Source of the DNA: Liolophura sinensis
Taxonomy: Eukaryota; Mollusca; Polyplacophora; Chitonida; Chitonidae
Length of the DNA stretch: 60,000 nucleotides
Direction: 5' to 3'
Assembly: GCF_032854445.1 (NCBI RefSeq)
Contig: NC_088305.1
Span: 19,579,717 to 19,639,716 of the forward strand
Below the pieces are notes generated by a model. That model searched no databases and was not told where the DNA came from. It worked only from the letters and a program-made list of their open reading frames with translations. The position numbers and the translations under genes were made by a program. Shown here in pieces: positions 44,371 through 53,072 of the stretch. Position 1 is the stretch's first letter, and each line of letters begins with the position of its first letter.

Positions 44371-44706
44371 AATAATAGATAAATGTACAAATATACCCAC
44401 CGTATACTGCTGCTGTTCAATGAACTACTGTGAAAACAGCCCCACGAGCGTCGTGGATCGCTCACCAGCGTTATGATCTAAGGAAGTCTCAATATTCTGT
44501 TGTTCTTTGGGTTAAAAGGTGTAGACATGGCTTCAGAAAACAACTTTTCATTTGCTTTATCGACCTGCTGAATACGTGGATGTAGATACTACAATGAGTT
44601 TTGTTGGCGGCACAATTTTGATGTATAAGCCACAGGGATCATTTGACGGCGTTACTGGACGTTTCGGCGATAGACAAGCATGCTTTGGACAGCAGCAGTA
44701 TAGTAC

Positions 44707-44832
44707 GTCGAAAATGTGTCCCATTGTGGAGGAGGAGGATGGGGAATCCCCTTGGTGTACTGTACTGTGCTATACTATACCATACTATACTATATTCTAT
44801 GCTATATTATACTATGGTATACTATACTGTTA
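44707..44832 (+). repeat. Left inverted end with TATAC array
   Basis: GTCGAAAATGTGTC ... GGGGAATCCCCTTGG then an imperfect (TACTA)n/(TATAC)n tract at about 44,756-44,832. The same series appears in reverse orientation at 52,193-52,324. Confidence 0.7.
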
Positions 44833-45071
44833 GAGCGTTTATCATGACAAGGGAAAAGGAAGCGTCCACTGATATCAAAGTACGAGAGAATACTAAAAGT
44901 AGAAATGAATAAATTCTGACTGCTGCAAGGGACCATCAGAAATGTGCGGAAAGTTACTTAATGAAGGCAGAATAAAGTTATTTTACCTTGACATTAATCA
45001 AGGGAGAAACTCGCCCCCATGGAGAACTTTTACTCGGCTCAACTCATCCATCGTAGCGCTATGCTTCCACC

Positions 45072-45423
45072 ATGCGACTGAACCTTCACGATCGTCATTT
45101 CAGCTATATCAAAGACCTGGCTCGTGCTCAATACTACACGTGCAAAGCCTGCCATAAGACGTTTTGTAAGACACGGTCGGACGCGCACCAACGCCGTTCG
45201 CCGCAAGCACGTGGGTGGTGTATTCCGCAACCAACCCACTATTTTCAAAGAGTTGGCTGACATGGGTATTTACCTCCGGGAAGATGAGGGCGGAATACTC
45301 CCTTACCGAGCGTGGTACGACTTCCAAGCTTATCTGTCCCCTTTGGAGGAAGCGACTACCAGCTCAACGGAATGGACGTCCCACCACATCCCCATTAACA
45401 TTATGTGTTGCCGTGAAGAGTAA
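45072..45423 (+). pseudogene. Polinton-type DNA polymerase B, N-terminal fragment
   Basis: Protein-primed type B polymerases of Polintons carry, before the catalytic core, a C-x2-C...H zinc-finger-like region followed by a GG(V/I)-aromatic ... T-I-F-x-x-L ... G-I ... YDF segment. Seen here: YYTCKACHKTF in one frame, then HVGGVFRNQPTIFKELADMG and YRAWYDFQAY in another, so a frameshift lies between about 45,170 and 45,215. The frame ends at 45,423. The exonuclease and polymerase motifs are absent. It is a short non-functional remnant; the viral-type origin is family knowledge. Confidence 0.65.
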
Positions 45424-45473
45424 ATAATAAGTCAAACAGACTGTATGCGAGTGTCATCTCATTGTTTCGCCAT

Positions 45474-45990
45474 TTATTCATAGAACGGGGTTAATACACG
45501 TCGAAGAGGAAAACATGGGAAGTTATTACCACCAACTGGCTGAGAGAAGAAAAAAAAACGTGGACTGGACCACAAACTGGCGGTGATCGCACGTCGTGCA
45601 CGACATGCCGAACGTATGTAGCATAGCGTCCATGGGTTAAGTAATACACGCAATACTGCCCGCACACACCCGTGTCCAGACTCTGCAACCGCCGATCATT
45701 CTACGTCCAGTGGTGTGTTCTCCGATTGAGCCAAGCGGTCATATCAGCATGTAGGAGTTGGAGTCCGTAAGAATCAAAGTATTCTCCCCATAGACGGGCG
45801 GGTTCGGGCAAACGTCAATGGAGACGGCCACCCAGTGTTACCTGGGGCGGAGGTACGTGTCCGTGATGATGACACAGGTCCAGGGTGCGTCAGTCACTCG
45901 GCGAGGGAGGTGGTTCCGTACGTCCCTCCACACGGCCTGGGTAAACGCGTCCGCTTGAAGGTCTATGGTGTGTAACTGGCAAAGTCACAG
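45474..45990 (-). pseudogene. Adenain-like maturation protease remnant
   Basis: Polintons encode a cysteine protease of the adenovirus maturation type. On the minus strand I read HWVAVSID (the catalytic His context), EYFDSYGL (the acidic residue context), and SLDTGVCGQYCVYYL (the catalytic Cys context), in the correct order. Two in-frame stops (complement of 45,838-45,840 and of 45,701-45,703) and a frameshift near 45,790 separate them, so the gene is broken. It is downstream of the capsid remnant in the same orientation. Confidence 0.7.
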
Positions 45991-45994
45991 AGCC

Positions 45995-46295
45995 CTTTTC
46001 GGCTTTTGTCTACTTCTATGGTATTGTCGAACTCCGCATGGCACACCACGTTAACGGTTTCCGGTAGTGGTTTGGCAAACCGCATCTCAAGGCGCAAATC
46101 GCCTGTCTGGACCATGTTTAGTTGGTGACTGTTGTGGGGATTGATGTTAAGTCGAAACTAAACAGCGTAATGTCTTTGGCGAACGTGGTGCGAGTACGTT
46201 GTGGAACACTTTCCCTTTGTTGGTAAAGATGTTCATGTACATTCTGACGAAATCCCCGCTCTCAAAGTCGGGTGTCATGGCAAAGGTAAGGCGCG
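45995..46295 (-). pseudogene. Polinton major-capsid-type protein, C-terminal remnant
   Basis: Minus-strand segments GDFVRMYMNIF, DITLFSFDL, QTGDLRLEMRFAKPLP and VNVVCHAEFDNTIEVD match, in order, the C-terminal end of the conserved Polinton capsid-type protein (the type annotated F54H12.2-like in invertebrates). A frameshift near 46,140-46,150 and loss of everything upstream of about 46,295 make it a fragment. The double jelly-roll capsid identity is from family knowledge and not shown by this piece. Confidence 0.6.
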
Positions 46296-47140
46296 CCGCT
46301 GTCGAAAGTGAACTGTTAACACCACTTTACCGCGTAAAAATTTGCACCTGTCGGGCCGTTTTATCCCTAATATCATTTTCCACTATGGAGAAACGCTTGT
46401 GCCGCATGGGGAGCGTATTTCAGGTGTTGGAAGGTCTGGGGGATGTGCTGACCGTATTTCCCTTTCGTGGTCACCAGCCACAGCTATGGCGCGAGCGTGT
46501 CTCCCACCACACGTGGCTCGACAATGTGTGTGTATACGTACAGCCTTGGTGTGGTCGCTTGTAAATCTTCGCCACCGACGTGAATCAGATCCGTGGCACC
46601 ATTATCCAGCTGTACCGCAAATTCAAGAGCTGCTGCAGACGCTTGAAACCAAGCCCTAATTGTTTCCGAAAGCGTATGGTGTATTTCCGCTGCACATCAT
46701 CGAAACTGAACGTCAAATCACAGGCGTAAGACTTGAGCAAGGCGATGTTCGTGTCGATCAACAATCCTGTCAAGGCCTTGGTGAGTGCGTTGAGCGAGAG
46801 GTAATACCCTTTCGGCAAGTATAATTTATCCCTAGCGCGGTGCGGGCCATCTTTGAAGTCTATGATATACCACAATTTGTCTTCCTGAACGTTGTACCAG
46901 GTCTGGGGGCACTGTATCCTTACCGACCTACATCCCCACTCCCACATGGGTAGCGTCACGTAAAACATGTTGGTGTGATGATCTCCTCCGGGTGAACTGA
47001 CCGTTTTTCCATCCCGCGCGGCATTTAATACGCACTCCACTTCCACGGTGGCACGATGGTTGAAGATGGGCGCAGTCCGGGTCACTTCTGTTGTCGCCCC
47101 GAGGGTCAGTGTGGTGTGGTGGCGGTGGTGGTAGTAGTGG
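46296..47140 (-). pseudogene. Second Polinton virion-type protein remnant (penton-like candidate)
   Basis: Read on minus: MFYVTLP, then QCPQTWYNVQEDKLW, KLYLPKGYYLSLNAL, a frame change near 46,620, then LYVYTHIVEPRVVGDTLAP and a terminal KVVLTVHFRQRRA. This series (FYVTLP ... W-YNV ... GYY ... LYVY-x-I-VEP-x-VVGD ... V-x-L-HFR) is a conserved protein accompanying Polinton capsid genes in invertebrates. The part between TLP and the W-YNV motif is shortened. The exact virion role is uncertain; the penton assignment is only a possibility. Confidence 0.55.
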
Positions 47141-47275
47141 TGATGGTAGTGGTGGTGGTTATCCGAGACCGGACGGCAGAGACCGTGGTGTGGAGGATTT
47201 TTTCGGCCGGGGTGGGGTGTCCATCTTTCTCCGCACTCACTCACGCCAGCGATCGCTCGATTGCTCAATGTCACC

Positions 47276-47518
47276 TCAACATGTACGGTTGCGTACCCAG
47301 TCTCGCGGGATGTTCATGGCTCTCAGCCGGCGGGCGAAGTCCTCCCGACCCGTGCGTTGGAAAGCTTGTATTTCACATAAAGCGTCGTAGACCAAGTCGA
47401 TCATGCTGCTCTCGGGGACGGTTTTTCCATGGTCCGTCCCTCCGCGGTCTCTCCGCGGTCCGTCCACCCGATGGAAGAACTTTGTTTGACGCGTTATAGG
47501 AACTGGGCAGCCTTCCAA
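47276..47518 (-). pseudogene. Unrecognised open frame in Polinton block
   Basis: About 80 codons on minus, with SMIDLVYDALCEIQAFQRTG and DFARRLRAMNIPRDWVRN. The hydrophobic pattern is plausibly helical and it sits in the operon-like minus-strand series. I do not recognise a family. It could be part of a Polinton accessory gene or a chance frame. Confidence 0.3.
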
Positions 47519-47554
47519 CCTAAAGTGATGGGGACGCTCTCTAAAATCTCCGCC

Positions 47555-47893
47555 TCACTCAAGAGATCGATGGACTCGGCTACGGGCTGGCTCGTTGGAC
47601 TTGGGTATTGCGCGGCTTGGTATTGATCTTAAAACGCACGATACCGTCCGAGAGGGTCGTGTAATAGAGGATCGATGCCATCTCTTGGTCGAGCGCGTTG
47701 AAGGCTTTGACGATACTGGGCACCAGGTACGGGGAGACGGGTGGTGGTCATTTTTGTAAACATAAATGGCGGAATGGTTTTGGAGGAGTTGAGCGCTGAC
47801 TTCTGTGGCCAACCCACCTACCAAGACTCCGATGTATAGGAGAAGTCCGAGCGCGACTGCCACGGTGCCTTTGGTCTCGCGCAGGTCTCGCAT
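47555..47893 (-). pseudogene. Small membrane-protein-like remnant in Polinton block
   Basis: The N-terminal part (TVAVALGLLLYIGVLVGG) predicts one membrane helix preceded by a charged stretch. Further on, a different minus frame reads YLVPSIVKAFNALDQEMASI and then LYYTTLSDGIVRFKI, suggesting a frameshift near 47,740. Single-TM proteins occur among Polinton accessory genes; the identity is unknown. Confidence 0.35.
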
Positions 47894-47949
47894 GCACTAA
47901 TGCATTCCTTGAGGGAGATCGATAGGAAGTGAGAGACGCCTGTTCACCG

Positions 47950-48450
47950 CTGGAGTTAAATACGTTTGATGCCCATGGCCAGCACCCAAGAATTGAAGCT
48001 GCGTGGATAGCCGACCCACTTCACCAAATAGTACGATTTTCCTCCGCGGCGTTCCGTCTTTAAGATCTTCTCCACCTGATAAAACTTGTCTGCCGCGGAC
48101 GTCACATGGTGCAATTCGGTCTCGTAAAATGTCCCGACCAACCGTTCCTCGTTCAAGTCGTGTAGACGACGGGCTGACTGGGGTGGGTGCTCCAATTTGG
48201 GAGGTACGATTTTTCTCAATTTTCTTTGACTTTACTCATACGCACTAGATCGCCAGCGCGGTAACAATAGGTCAGCCGCTTGGCAGTGGGAGGAGCGTAC
48301 AAGGCTTGACGCACTTCTTGCTGGTTCCGCGAGGTGATTTCGATAGGGGCCCGCCACGACCCGGTTACGCGCATAGCTCCATCGAACGAACCGGTGTAGC
48401 GCGCACGTATCCTGTTGGGCTAGCCAAGCCGATACGCGGGCCAGACTCAC
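47950..48450 (-). pseudogene. Polinton integrase, C-terminal part with chromodomain
   Basis: Minus strand: EITSRNQQEVRQALY and YRAGDLVRMS in one frame, then LVGTFYETELHHV and the chromodomain FYQVEKILKTERRGGKSYYL ending KWVGYPRSFNSWV (47,956-48,219). The aromatic cage-type residues (Y, W, and the W of NSWV) and the order match the tail of the retroviral-type integrases of Polintons. The catalytic DDE core is missing and at least one frameshift separates the parts. A Ty3/gypsy chromo-integrase is the alternative, but the neighbours favour Polinton. Confidence 0.68.
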
Positions 48451-48887
48451 TTTGAGTCCTTGTTCAGCAAGGGCTAGACGTCGCTGTAGGCCAATGGGGT
48501 TTCGACTACGTAGTACAATACATAGAGAGTGACATCGATAGGGTCATCGAGAGTGCTTTGACCTCACCTCCCCGTCAGCCGCCGCTGCTGCTGGCGTGGT
48601 GGCTGGCGGCGAGTGTGAGGTCGGAATGCGCGGCCGAAAGTGAGTTGGCCTACCCCAGGCAGCGTATTTTCTAGGACTCGAACCCCGGTGTTGTCTAGTT
48701 CGTTGGGGCTGTGGCACGGTCTCGTCCCCTCCTGGCTGCGTGAATCACCTGTCAACCAGCCAGCACGGCCAGATGGTCAGAACGGCCGCCAGAACGGTGG
48801 CCACCCAGGCCGGCACTTGCTCGCTCAGCAGCCTGACTACAGCTTCATGTGCCATAGGTGTGTAGGCTGTGTCCTGTGTTATACTGC
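48451..48887. other. GC-rich Polinton flank, no gene recognised
   Basis: GC content stays higher than in the surroundings. The minus-strand frames are short and not recognised. It may be eroded integrase or subterminal sequence. Confidence 0.4.
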
Positions 48888-48970
48888 ACCACATTATGAC
48901 ACGCCCCACTATACTACAGTACACTATACTACACTACCCTGCACTATACTTATACCACACTACACTATAC
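48888..48970 (+). repeat. TATAC-type array, part 1 (split by the LTR element)
   Basis: Imperfect ACTATACTACA/CACTATAC repeats leading directly to the LTR-element terminus. The array resumes at 51,900, so the two parts were one tract before insertion. Confidence 0.75.
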
Positions 48971-48985
48971 TGTTATGTATGACTA
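48971..48985 (+). repeat. 5' LTR remnant (15 bp)
   Basis: TGTTATGTATGACTA is identical to the first 15 bases of the 3' LTR at 50,890-50,904. The next base begins the gag start codon, so the rest of the LTR, the primer-binding site and the leader are missing. Confidence 0.8.
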
Positions 48986-50542
48986 ATGGGAGATTTTGAT
49001 CCTAAACAGTTTGTTAATGCGCCCGATCAGGATGTTTTTGAGAGTTTAAAGAAGGAAGACTTGGTTAAGTTAGGGACATTTTTAGGTTTGTCCATAAAGT
49101 CTTCATGGAGGAAAAGAGATATGCAGTATACTTTGTTGAAACATTTAGTGGAGATAGGGAAGTTTGATAGTTCTGCATTATCTGATTATGAGTTGGAGGG
49201 TCAGTCTGATGCCGAGCTTAAGTTTAAGCAGTTTGAGTTAAAGTTGAGATTGGAGAAAGAGGAAAGAGAGAAAGAGAGGGAACATGAGGAAAAAGAGAAA
49301 GAGAGGGAACATGAGATACAGTTAGAAAAGTTGAAAATGCAGAGAGAGGAAAGAGAGAGGGAAGTGCAGAAAGAGGAAAAGGAAAGAGAGAGGGAAGTGC
49401 AGAGAGAGAGAGAGGAGAGAGAAATGCAAGAAAGAGAGAGGGAAAGAGAATTGGAGTTTCAAATGAAAAAGTTAGAGATTGAGAGAGATGAGAAACCGGG
49501 TCCTTCCAGTAGACAGGGTTCAGGATTTGATGTGACCAAATACATTCGGTTAGTTCCATCCTTTCAGGAAAAAGAGGTGGATAAGTATTTTCTGCATTTT
49601 GAGAAAATTGCAAATAGTTTGAAGTGGCCTAAAGAGTTCTGGACTATGTTATTACAGAGTGTGCTAATTGGAAAGGCCAGGGAAATTTACACTCAGTTAA
49701 GTGTAGAGAATGCTTCCAATTATGACTATGTGAAAGAGGTAATTTTGAAGGGTTATGAATTGGTGCCTGAAGCTTACCGCCAGAAATTTCGTAACTATGA
49801 AAAAGGTAGAGATCAGACATACGTTGAGTTTGGTCGAGCTAAGGAGCAGTTGTTTGATTGCTGGTGTATAGCCAAGAAAATAGGCAAGGATTTTGAAAGT
49901 TTGCGTCAGCTTGTGCTGGTAGAAGAGTTCAAGCGTTGTATTCATAGTGATGTAAAGATGTTCGTTGATGAGCAGAAGGCGAGTACACTTGAAGAGGCAG
50001 CCAGTTTAGCTGATAATTATTCTTTGACACATAAGGCTACATACACGGGTAAGCCATTTAATTCATTTACACGTAGAAATACCCAGTCACATGCAACAGG
50101 TAGAGGTAGCTCTACACAGAAGAGTTCTACACCAGGCTCCAATGGTTCTACAGCTCATGGTTCACGTAGTTCAGATTGGAATGGTAGTCCTCGAAATAGG
50201 GTCACTTGTAAGTTTTGCAAGCGGGTAGGTCACGTGATGAGTGAATGTTACAAGTTGAAAAGGATACGGGAAGCTCAGAATGAGTCTAAGCCCACAGGTC
50301 TTTGTGTTGCAATGCACAAAACATTGCCGGAAGTTACATCAGCAGTTAAAAGCAGATCTGAGTTAGCTGATACGGGATTGGATAAGATTCCCAAGTGCTC
50401 TATGGATAGCTTCGCTCCGTTTATCAATTCTGGTTCAGTGTCGCTTAGAAGCGACATGTCTTGTGCTACCCCTATAAAGATATTAAGGGATACTGGGGCA
50501 TCTCAGTCTCTGTTGTTGATGAATACTCTGCCCTTTTTCTGA
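48986..50542 (+). CDS. gag: Retrotransposon gag with SCAN-like capsid, zinc knuckle and start of protease
   Basis: 518 codons from ATG 48,986. Residues 1-75 form the N-terminal region (DPKQFVNAPDQDVFESLKKE). Residues 76-175 are a highly charged E/R/K coiled coil. Residues about 188-350 form the capsid (SCAN-related) segment with FDVTKYIRLVPSFQEKEVDK, LVPEAYRQKFRNYEKG and LRQLVLVEEFKRC. A CCHC zinc knuckle C-x2-C-x4-H-x4-C starts at about 408. The protease active-site DTGAS starts at about 502. The frame ends shortly after, at a run of T where a one-base shift would explain the early stop. The length and intact frame suggest a fairly recent copy. Confidence 0.88.
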   Translation: MGDFDPKQFVNAPDQDVFESLKKEDLVKLGTFLGLSIKSSWRKRDMQYTLLKHLVEIGKFDSSALSDYELEGQSDAELKFKQFELKLRLEKEEREKEREHEEKEKEREHEIQLEKLKMQREEREREVQKEEKEREREVQREREEREMQERERERELEFQMKKLEIERDEKPGPSSRQGSGFDVTKYIRLVPSFQEKEVDKYFLHFEKIANSLKWPKEFWTMLLQSVLIGKAREIYTQLSVENASNYDYVKEVILKGYELVPEAYRQKFRNYEKGRDQTYVEFGRAKEQLFDCWCIAKKIGKDFESLRQLVLVEEFKRCIHSDVKMFVDEQKASTLEEAASLADNYSLTHKATYTGKPFNSFTRRNTQSHATGRGSSTQKSSTPGSNGSTAHGSRSSDWNGSPRNRVTCKFCKRVGHVMSECYKLKRIREAQNESKPTGLCVAMHKTLPEVTSAVKSRSELADTGLDKIPKCSMDSFAPFINSGSVSLRSDMSCATPIKILRDTGASQSLLLMNTLPFF

Positions 50543-50775
50543 AGAGTCATACTCTGGGGTTCGTGCCCTTATTAGAGGTGTAGAGTCATGTGACTTCGTC
50601 AAGTTACCCCATTGTTGTGTATACAGATCACAATCCCTTAACCTTCTTGCACAAACTAAAAGGTAAAAACCGAAGATTGTTACGGTGGAGTTTGCTTTTG
50701 CAAGAATTTAATCTAGAGATTAGACACATAAAAGGGAAAGATAATGTGATTGCTGATTGTTTGTCACGTGTCTAG
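50543..50775 (+). pseudogene. pol: Protease tail joined to RNase H remnant of pol
   Basis: After gag, a short piece in the next frame continues protease-like sequence to about 50,600. It then passes directly into an RNase H C-terminus: YPIVVYTDHNPLTFLHKL, LLRWSLLLQEFNLEIRHIKG and KDNVIADCLSRV with stop at 50,773-50,775. Integrase, RT and most of RNase H are gone. The motifs TDHNPL and H-x-KG-x-x-N-x-x-AD-x-LSR are classic for Ty3/gypsy RNase H. Confidence 0.82.
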
Positions 50776-50877
50776 TTGGTTTTCTGCAGCTTTGTTTTTA
50801 AAGACTATGGTAAACGTTATTGTTATTCATAATTATGAATATGTTAAAGAAAGTTTTATGCAAAACTTTCTTTCCCT

Positions 50878-50889
50878 GAAGGGTGGGGG
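50878..50889 (+). promoter_or_regulatory. Polypurine tract
   Basis: GAAGGGTGGGGG immediately precedes the 3' LTR, the expected site for plus-strand priming in LTR retrotransposons. Confidence 0.8.
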
Positions 50890-51899
50890 TGTTATGTATG
50901 ACTATTTAACGTTTTCATGTACTGTTAGTCTGCGGACCTTTGTGTTGTATGTTATAAGCATAACAGGCCCTGTTATATATGTACAGCGCGGACCTGGCCG
51001 AAAGCACCTTGTTCAATGCTCTGTTTATTTAACTGGATGTTCATTGGCTGTTAATTCTGTGTCTAAGAATAGTTGAATCCACCTGGACCGTATATAAGCC
51101 GTGTTTTCTGTGCAGAGTGGAGGTATTTTTGCTGCATCCATTGGGAGCCAGGAGAGTGTGCAACGCTCTCGTATAGAGTCCATTATGTTTATATGAGCTG
51201 GTGATGCCAGTTTCAGTTGGGAGGACAGATTTTTATTCCGACACCGTTTGTGTACCACAGTAGTACTGATGTCTGGTTTATGTGAATTTCTGCGGAAGTC
51301 ACGTTTATTGGTGTTCGGATCTTTATTATGATTATACAGTGTTGACAGTGTAATTTGTTTAACACGCTGACCTCACCTGACCGACAAGGTCGTCAAGGAC
51401 TCTAAACTGAATTTTTCAGTTTTGTAAAGGACGTTCGTTCTGCCACAAGGTGACATTACTCTACGTCTCTGAACGGCTCGTTTGTGAGTTTCTGCGGGAA
51501 ACTGTTCTAAAGTGGATTATACCTCCATGCCTGTATTTACCCTGTGTTGTGCTCTGCGGGTGTGACGTCATTCAAAGGCTTGACTGTTCCAGTTCTGTGT
51601 AACCTGTGTACTGTGTTCGTGTTCGCTAACCTGGCGAAGTACCTGTCTAGGACAATTTGTGACTTGTGTGAATTGTGTGTTTATCCCATGGTCTTTACGT
51701 TGGATTTCCTGGAATACATTCCTTGGGATGCAAAGGTGAACTGGAAACTTGTAAAGACCGGTAATACTGATGTGTATGTTGTTGTTGTTGTTGAACTGTC
51801 TGTAAAACTGTACGTCTCATTTTATATATAAAGCATTGTTTACATTGTAATATTGAGTCACTGAGTCTGTTTTCTGTTGCCGTTTTCACTACCGTAACA
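50890..51899 (+). repeat. 3' LTR, 1,010 bp
   Basis: Begins TGTTATGTATGACTA and ends CGTAACA, giving the short inverted terminus TGTTA/TAACA. It includes a TATATAAG box at 51,091-51,098. Frames inside the LTR are not genes. Confidence 0.85.
51091..51098 (+). promoter_or_regulatory. LTR TATA box
   Basis: TATATAAG in the first quarter of the LTR, followed by a GC-richer stretch; placement fits an LTR U3 promoter. Activity is not shown. Confidence 0.5.
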
Positions 51900-52045
51900 A
51901 TACTATGCTATACCACATACTTTACTATACTATACACTATAATGTATACTATACCATATTATACTATACTATATCATGTACTATACTGTATAGTGCACCA
52001 TGTTATATTGTATATTATGCTATACTATGCTATGCTATGCTAACA
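51900..52045 (+). repeat. TATAC-type array, part 2
   Basis: ATACTATGCTATACC and following (TACTA)n units continue the tract interrupted at 48,970. Confidence 0.8.
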
Positions 52046-52192
52046 GTCAGCCAGATATCGATAAAATTTTTATGCCGGCATCATACATAGAACATTCACT
52101 ACAAACAGCGCCCTCTATCATGCCTCTTCCTCGTTGAACAATCTACAAGCCGATTTGAATTACCCATCCACCAGTCCGTGCTATAACGGTAT

Positions 52193-52324
52193 AAGATACC
52201 ATGGTATAGCATAGTATAGTGTACACTATAGTATAGCATAGTATAGTATAGTATAGTAGTATATAGTATAGTATACCTAGGGGATTGCCCCTACTCATCC
52301 TCCGCAATCCGACACGTTTTCGAC
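52193..52324 (-). repeat. Right inverted end with GTATA array
   Basis: A GTATAGTATAG tract (about 52,193-52,276) then CTAGGGGATTGCCCC ... CGTTTTCGAC, the inverted counterpart of the left end. A second partial piece (CATAGGGGATTCCCC ... TTTTCGACGC) follows at 52,377-52,410. Confidence 0.7.
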
Positions 52325-52429
52325 ACAACTATATACTATACTAGAGCATACAGAGCGCGGACTCAAAGACAAATAGTATACATAGGGGATTCCCCCTCCG
52401 TTTTCGACGCAGTATAGTACTCACATCTT

Positions 52430-52432
52430 TAT

Positions 52433-52464
<32 letters not shown>

Positions 52465-52712
52465 GCCGTATTCCAGAATATTTCATGTATAGGCCCTATA
52501 TACGACGGTGACCAACTTTATGGTTCTGAATCTGAGAGAAAGTCACGACCATCCGCGGGTTGTTGGCAGACCTTCCCACATTTTCACGGAGAGGAAGCCA
52601 GCACGAGCTGCATGCATGCACTTGAGCTCACAACGATTGCATTTGGTGCGAGGCTCCTTGGTCAGTGTATACACTGCACCAGAACACCATAACCACCAGG
52701 CCACGGAGGCTT
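52430..52712 (-). mobile_element. SINE-A, near full length
   Basis: A (TTTA)n tail, TACGCCGTATTCCAGAATAT, CCACGACCATCCGCGGG, and a tRNA-like head ending GGCCACGGAGGC at 52,702-52,711. It lies directly beside the Polinton right end. Confidence 0.85.
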
Positions 52713-52845
52713 CCAAATATTTTGAATGCTGAGTAACACTGAGCGATATTACAAATCACAGAATTGCAGATGCGAAATGATAAGTACCAGGTAACGACTT
52801 TAGAAACTTCACTTTCACCGACATTCATATGTGACCATTGATTTT

Positions 52846-53072
52846 TTTTTTTTTTTTTGATTGGTGTTTTACGCCGTACTCACGATTATTTCACTTATAC
52901 GACGGCGGCCAGCATTATGGTGGGTGGAAACCCACGACCATCCGCAGGTTGCTGGAAGACCTTCCCACGTACGGCCGGAGAGGAAGGCAGCATGAGCTGG
53001 TCTTAAACTCACAGCGACCGCATTGGTGAGAGGCTTCTGGGTCATTACGCTGCGCTAGCGCGCTAACCTGTG
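52846..53072 (-). mobile_element. SINE-A, full length
   Basis: A T-rich tail, TTGGTGTTTTACGCCGTACT, the body lacking the GGCAGAGCCCGG part, and a head with CTGCGCTAGCGCGCTAACC. Confidence 0.88.

Larger units (their letters stand above)
48971..51899 (+). mobile_element. Ty3/gypsy LTR retrotransposon, Gmr1-like (SCAN-type gag), deleted
   Basis: The termini are TGTTATG ... CGTAACA with a 4-bp flank duplication ATAC (48,967-48,970 and 51,900-51,903). Contents: 15-bp 5' LTR remnant, gag plus the start of protease, an RNase H remnant, a polypurine tract and a complete 3' LTR. The gag capsid segment belongs to the family from which the vertebrate SCAN domain is thought to derive. RNase H directly before the polypurine tract fits the unusual Gmr1 order (integrase before RT). 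Integrase and RT are deleted, so it is non-autonomous. Confidence 0.85.
44707..52324. mobile_element. Degraded, internally deleted Polinton/Maverick (adintovirus-like) element
   Basis: Inverted ends at 44,707-44,832 and 52,193-52,324 enclose a GC-rich block (about 45.0-48.5 kb) holding fragments of typical Polinton genes in a typical arrangement: PolB on plus near one end; integrase with chromodomain on minus near the other; virion proteins and an adenain-type protease on minus between. Full-length Polintons are usually 15-20 kb; here only about 4 kb of gene remnant survives, all with frameshifts or stops. An LTR retrotransposon is nested in it. The boundary assignment is inference from the inverted ends. 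Confidence 0.65.

Noticed and set aside
46199-46659. Plus-strand frames of 105-121 codons
   Set aside because: They are shadows of the minus-strand virion-protein remnants, whose conserved motifs are on the other strand.
47056-47499. A 147-codon plus-strand frame in the Polinton block
   Set aside because: It is opposite the minus-strand remnants, and its Val/Gly-rich stretch comes from an antisense His-codon repeat.
50750-51831. Open frames of about 100 codons after RNase H as env or accessory genes
   Set aside because: They lie in the 3' LTR or straddle the polypurine tract, and have no signal or domain beyond chance.
44756-52276. TATAC arrays as simple unrelated microsatellites
   Set aside because: The two outer arrays share non-repeat flanks (GTCGAAAA and GGGGA-TCCCC) in inverted orientation, which a simple microsatellite would not.
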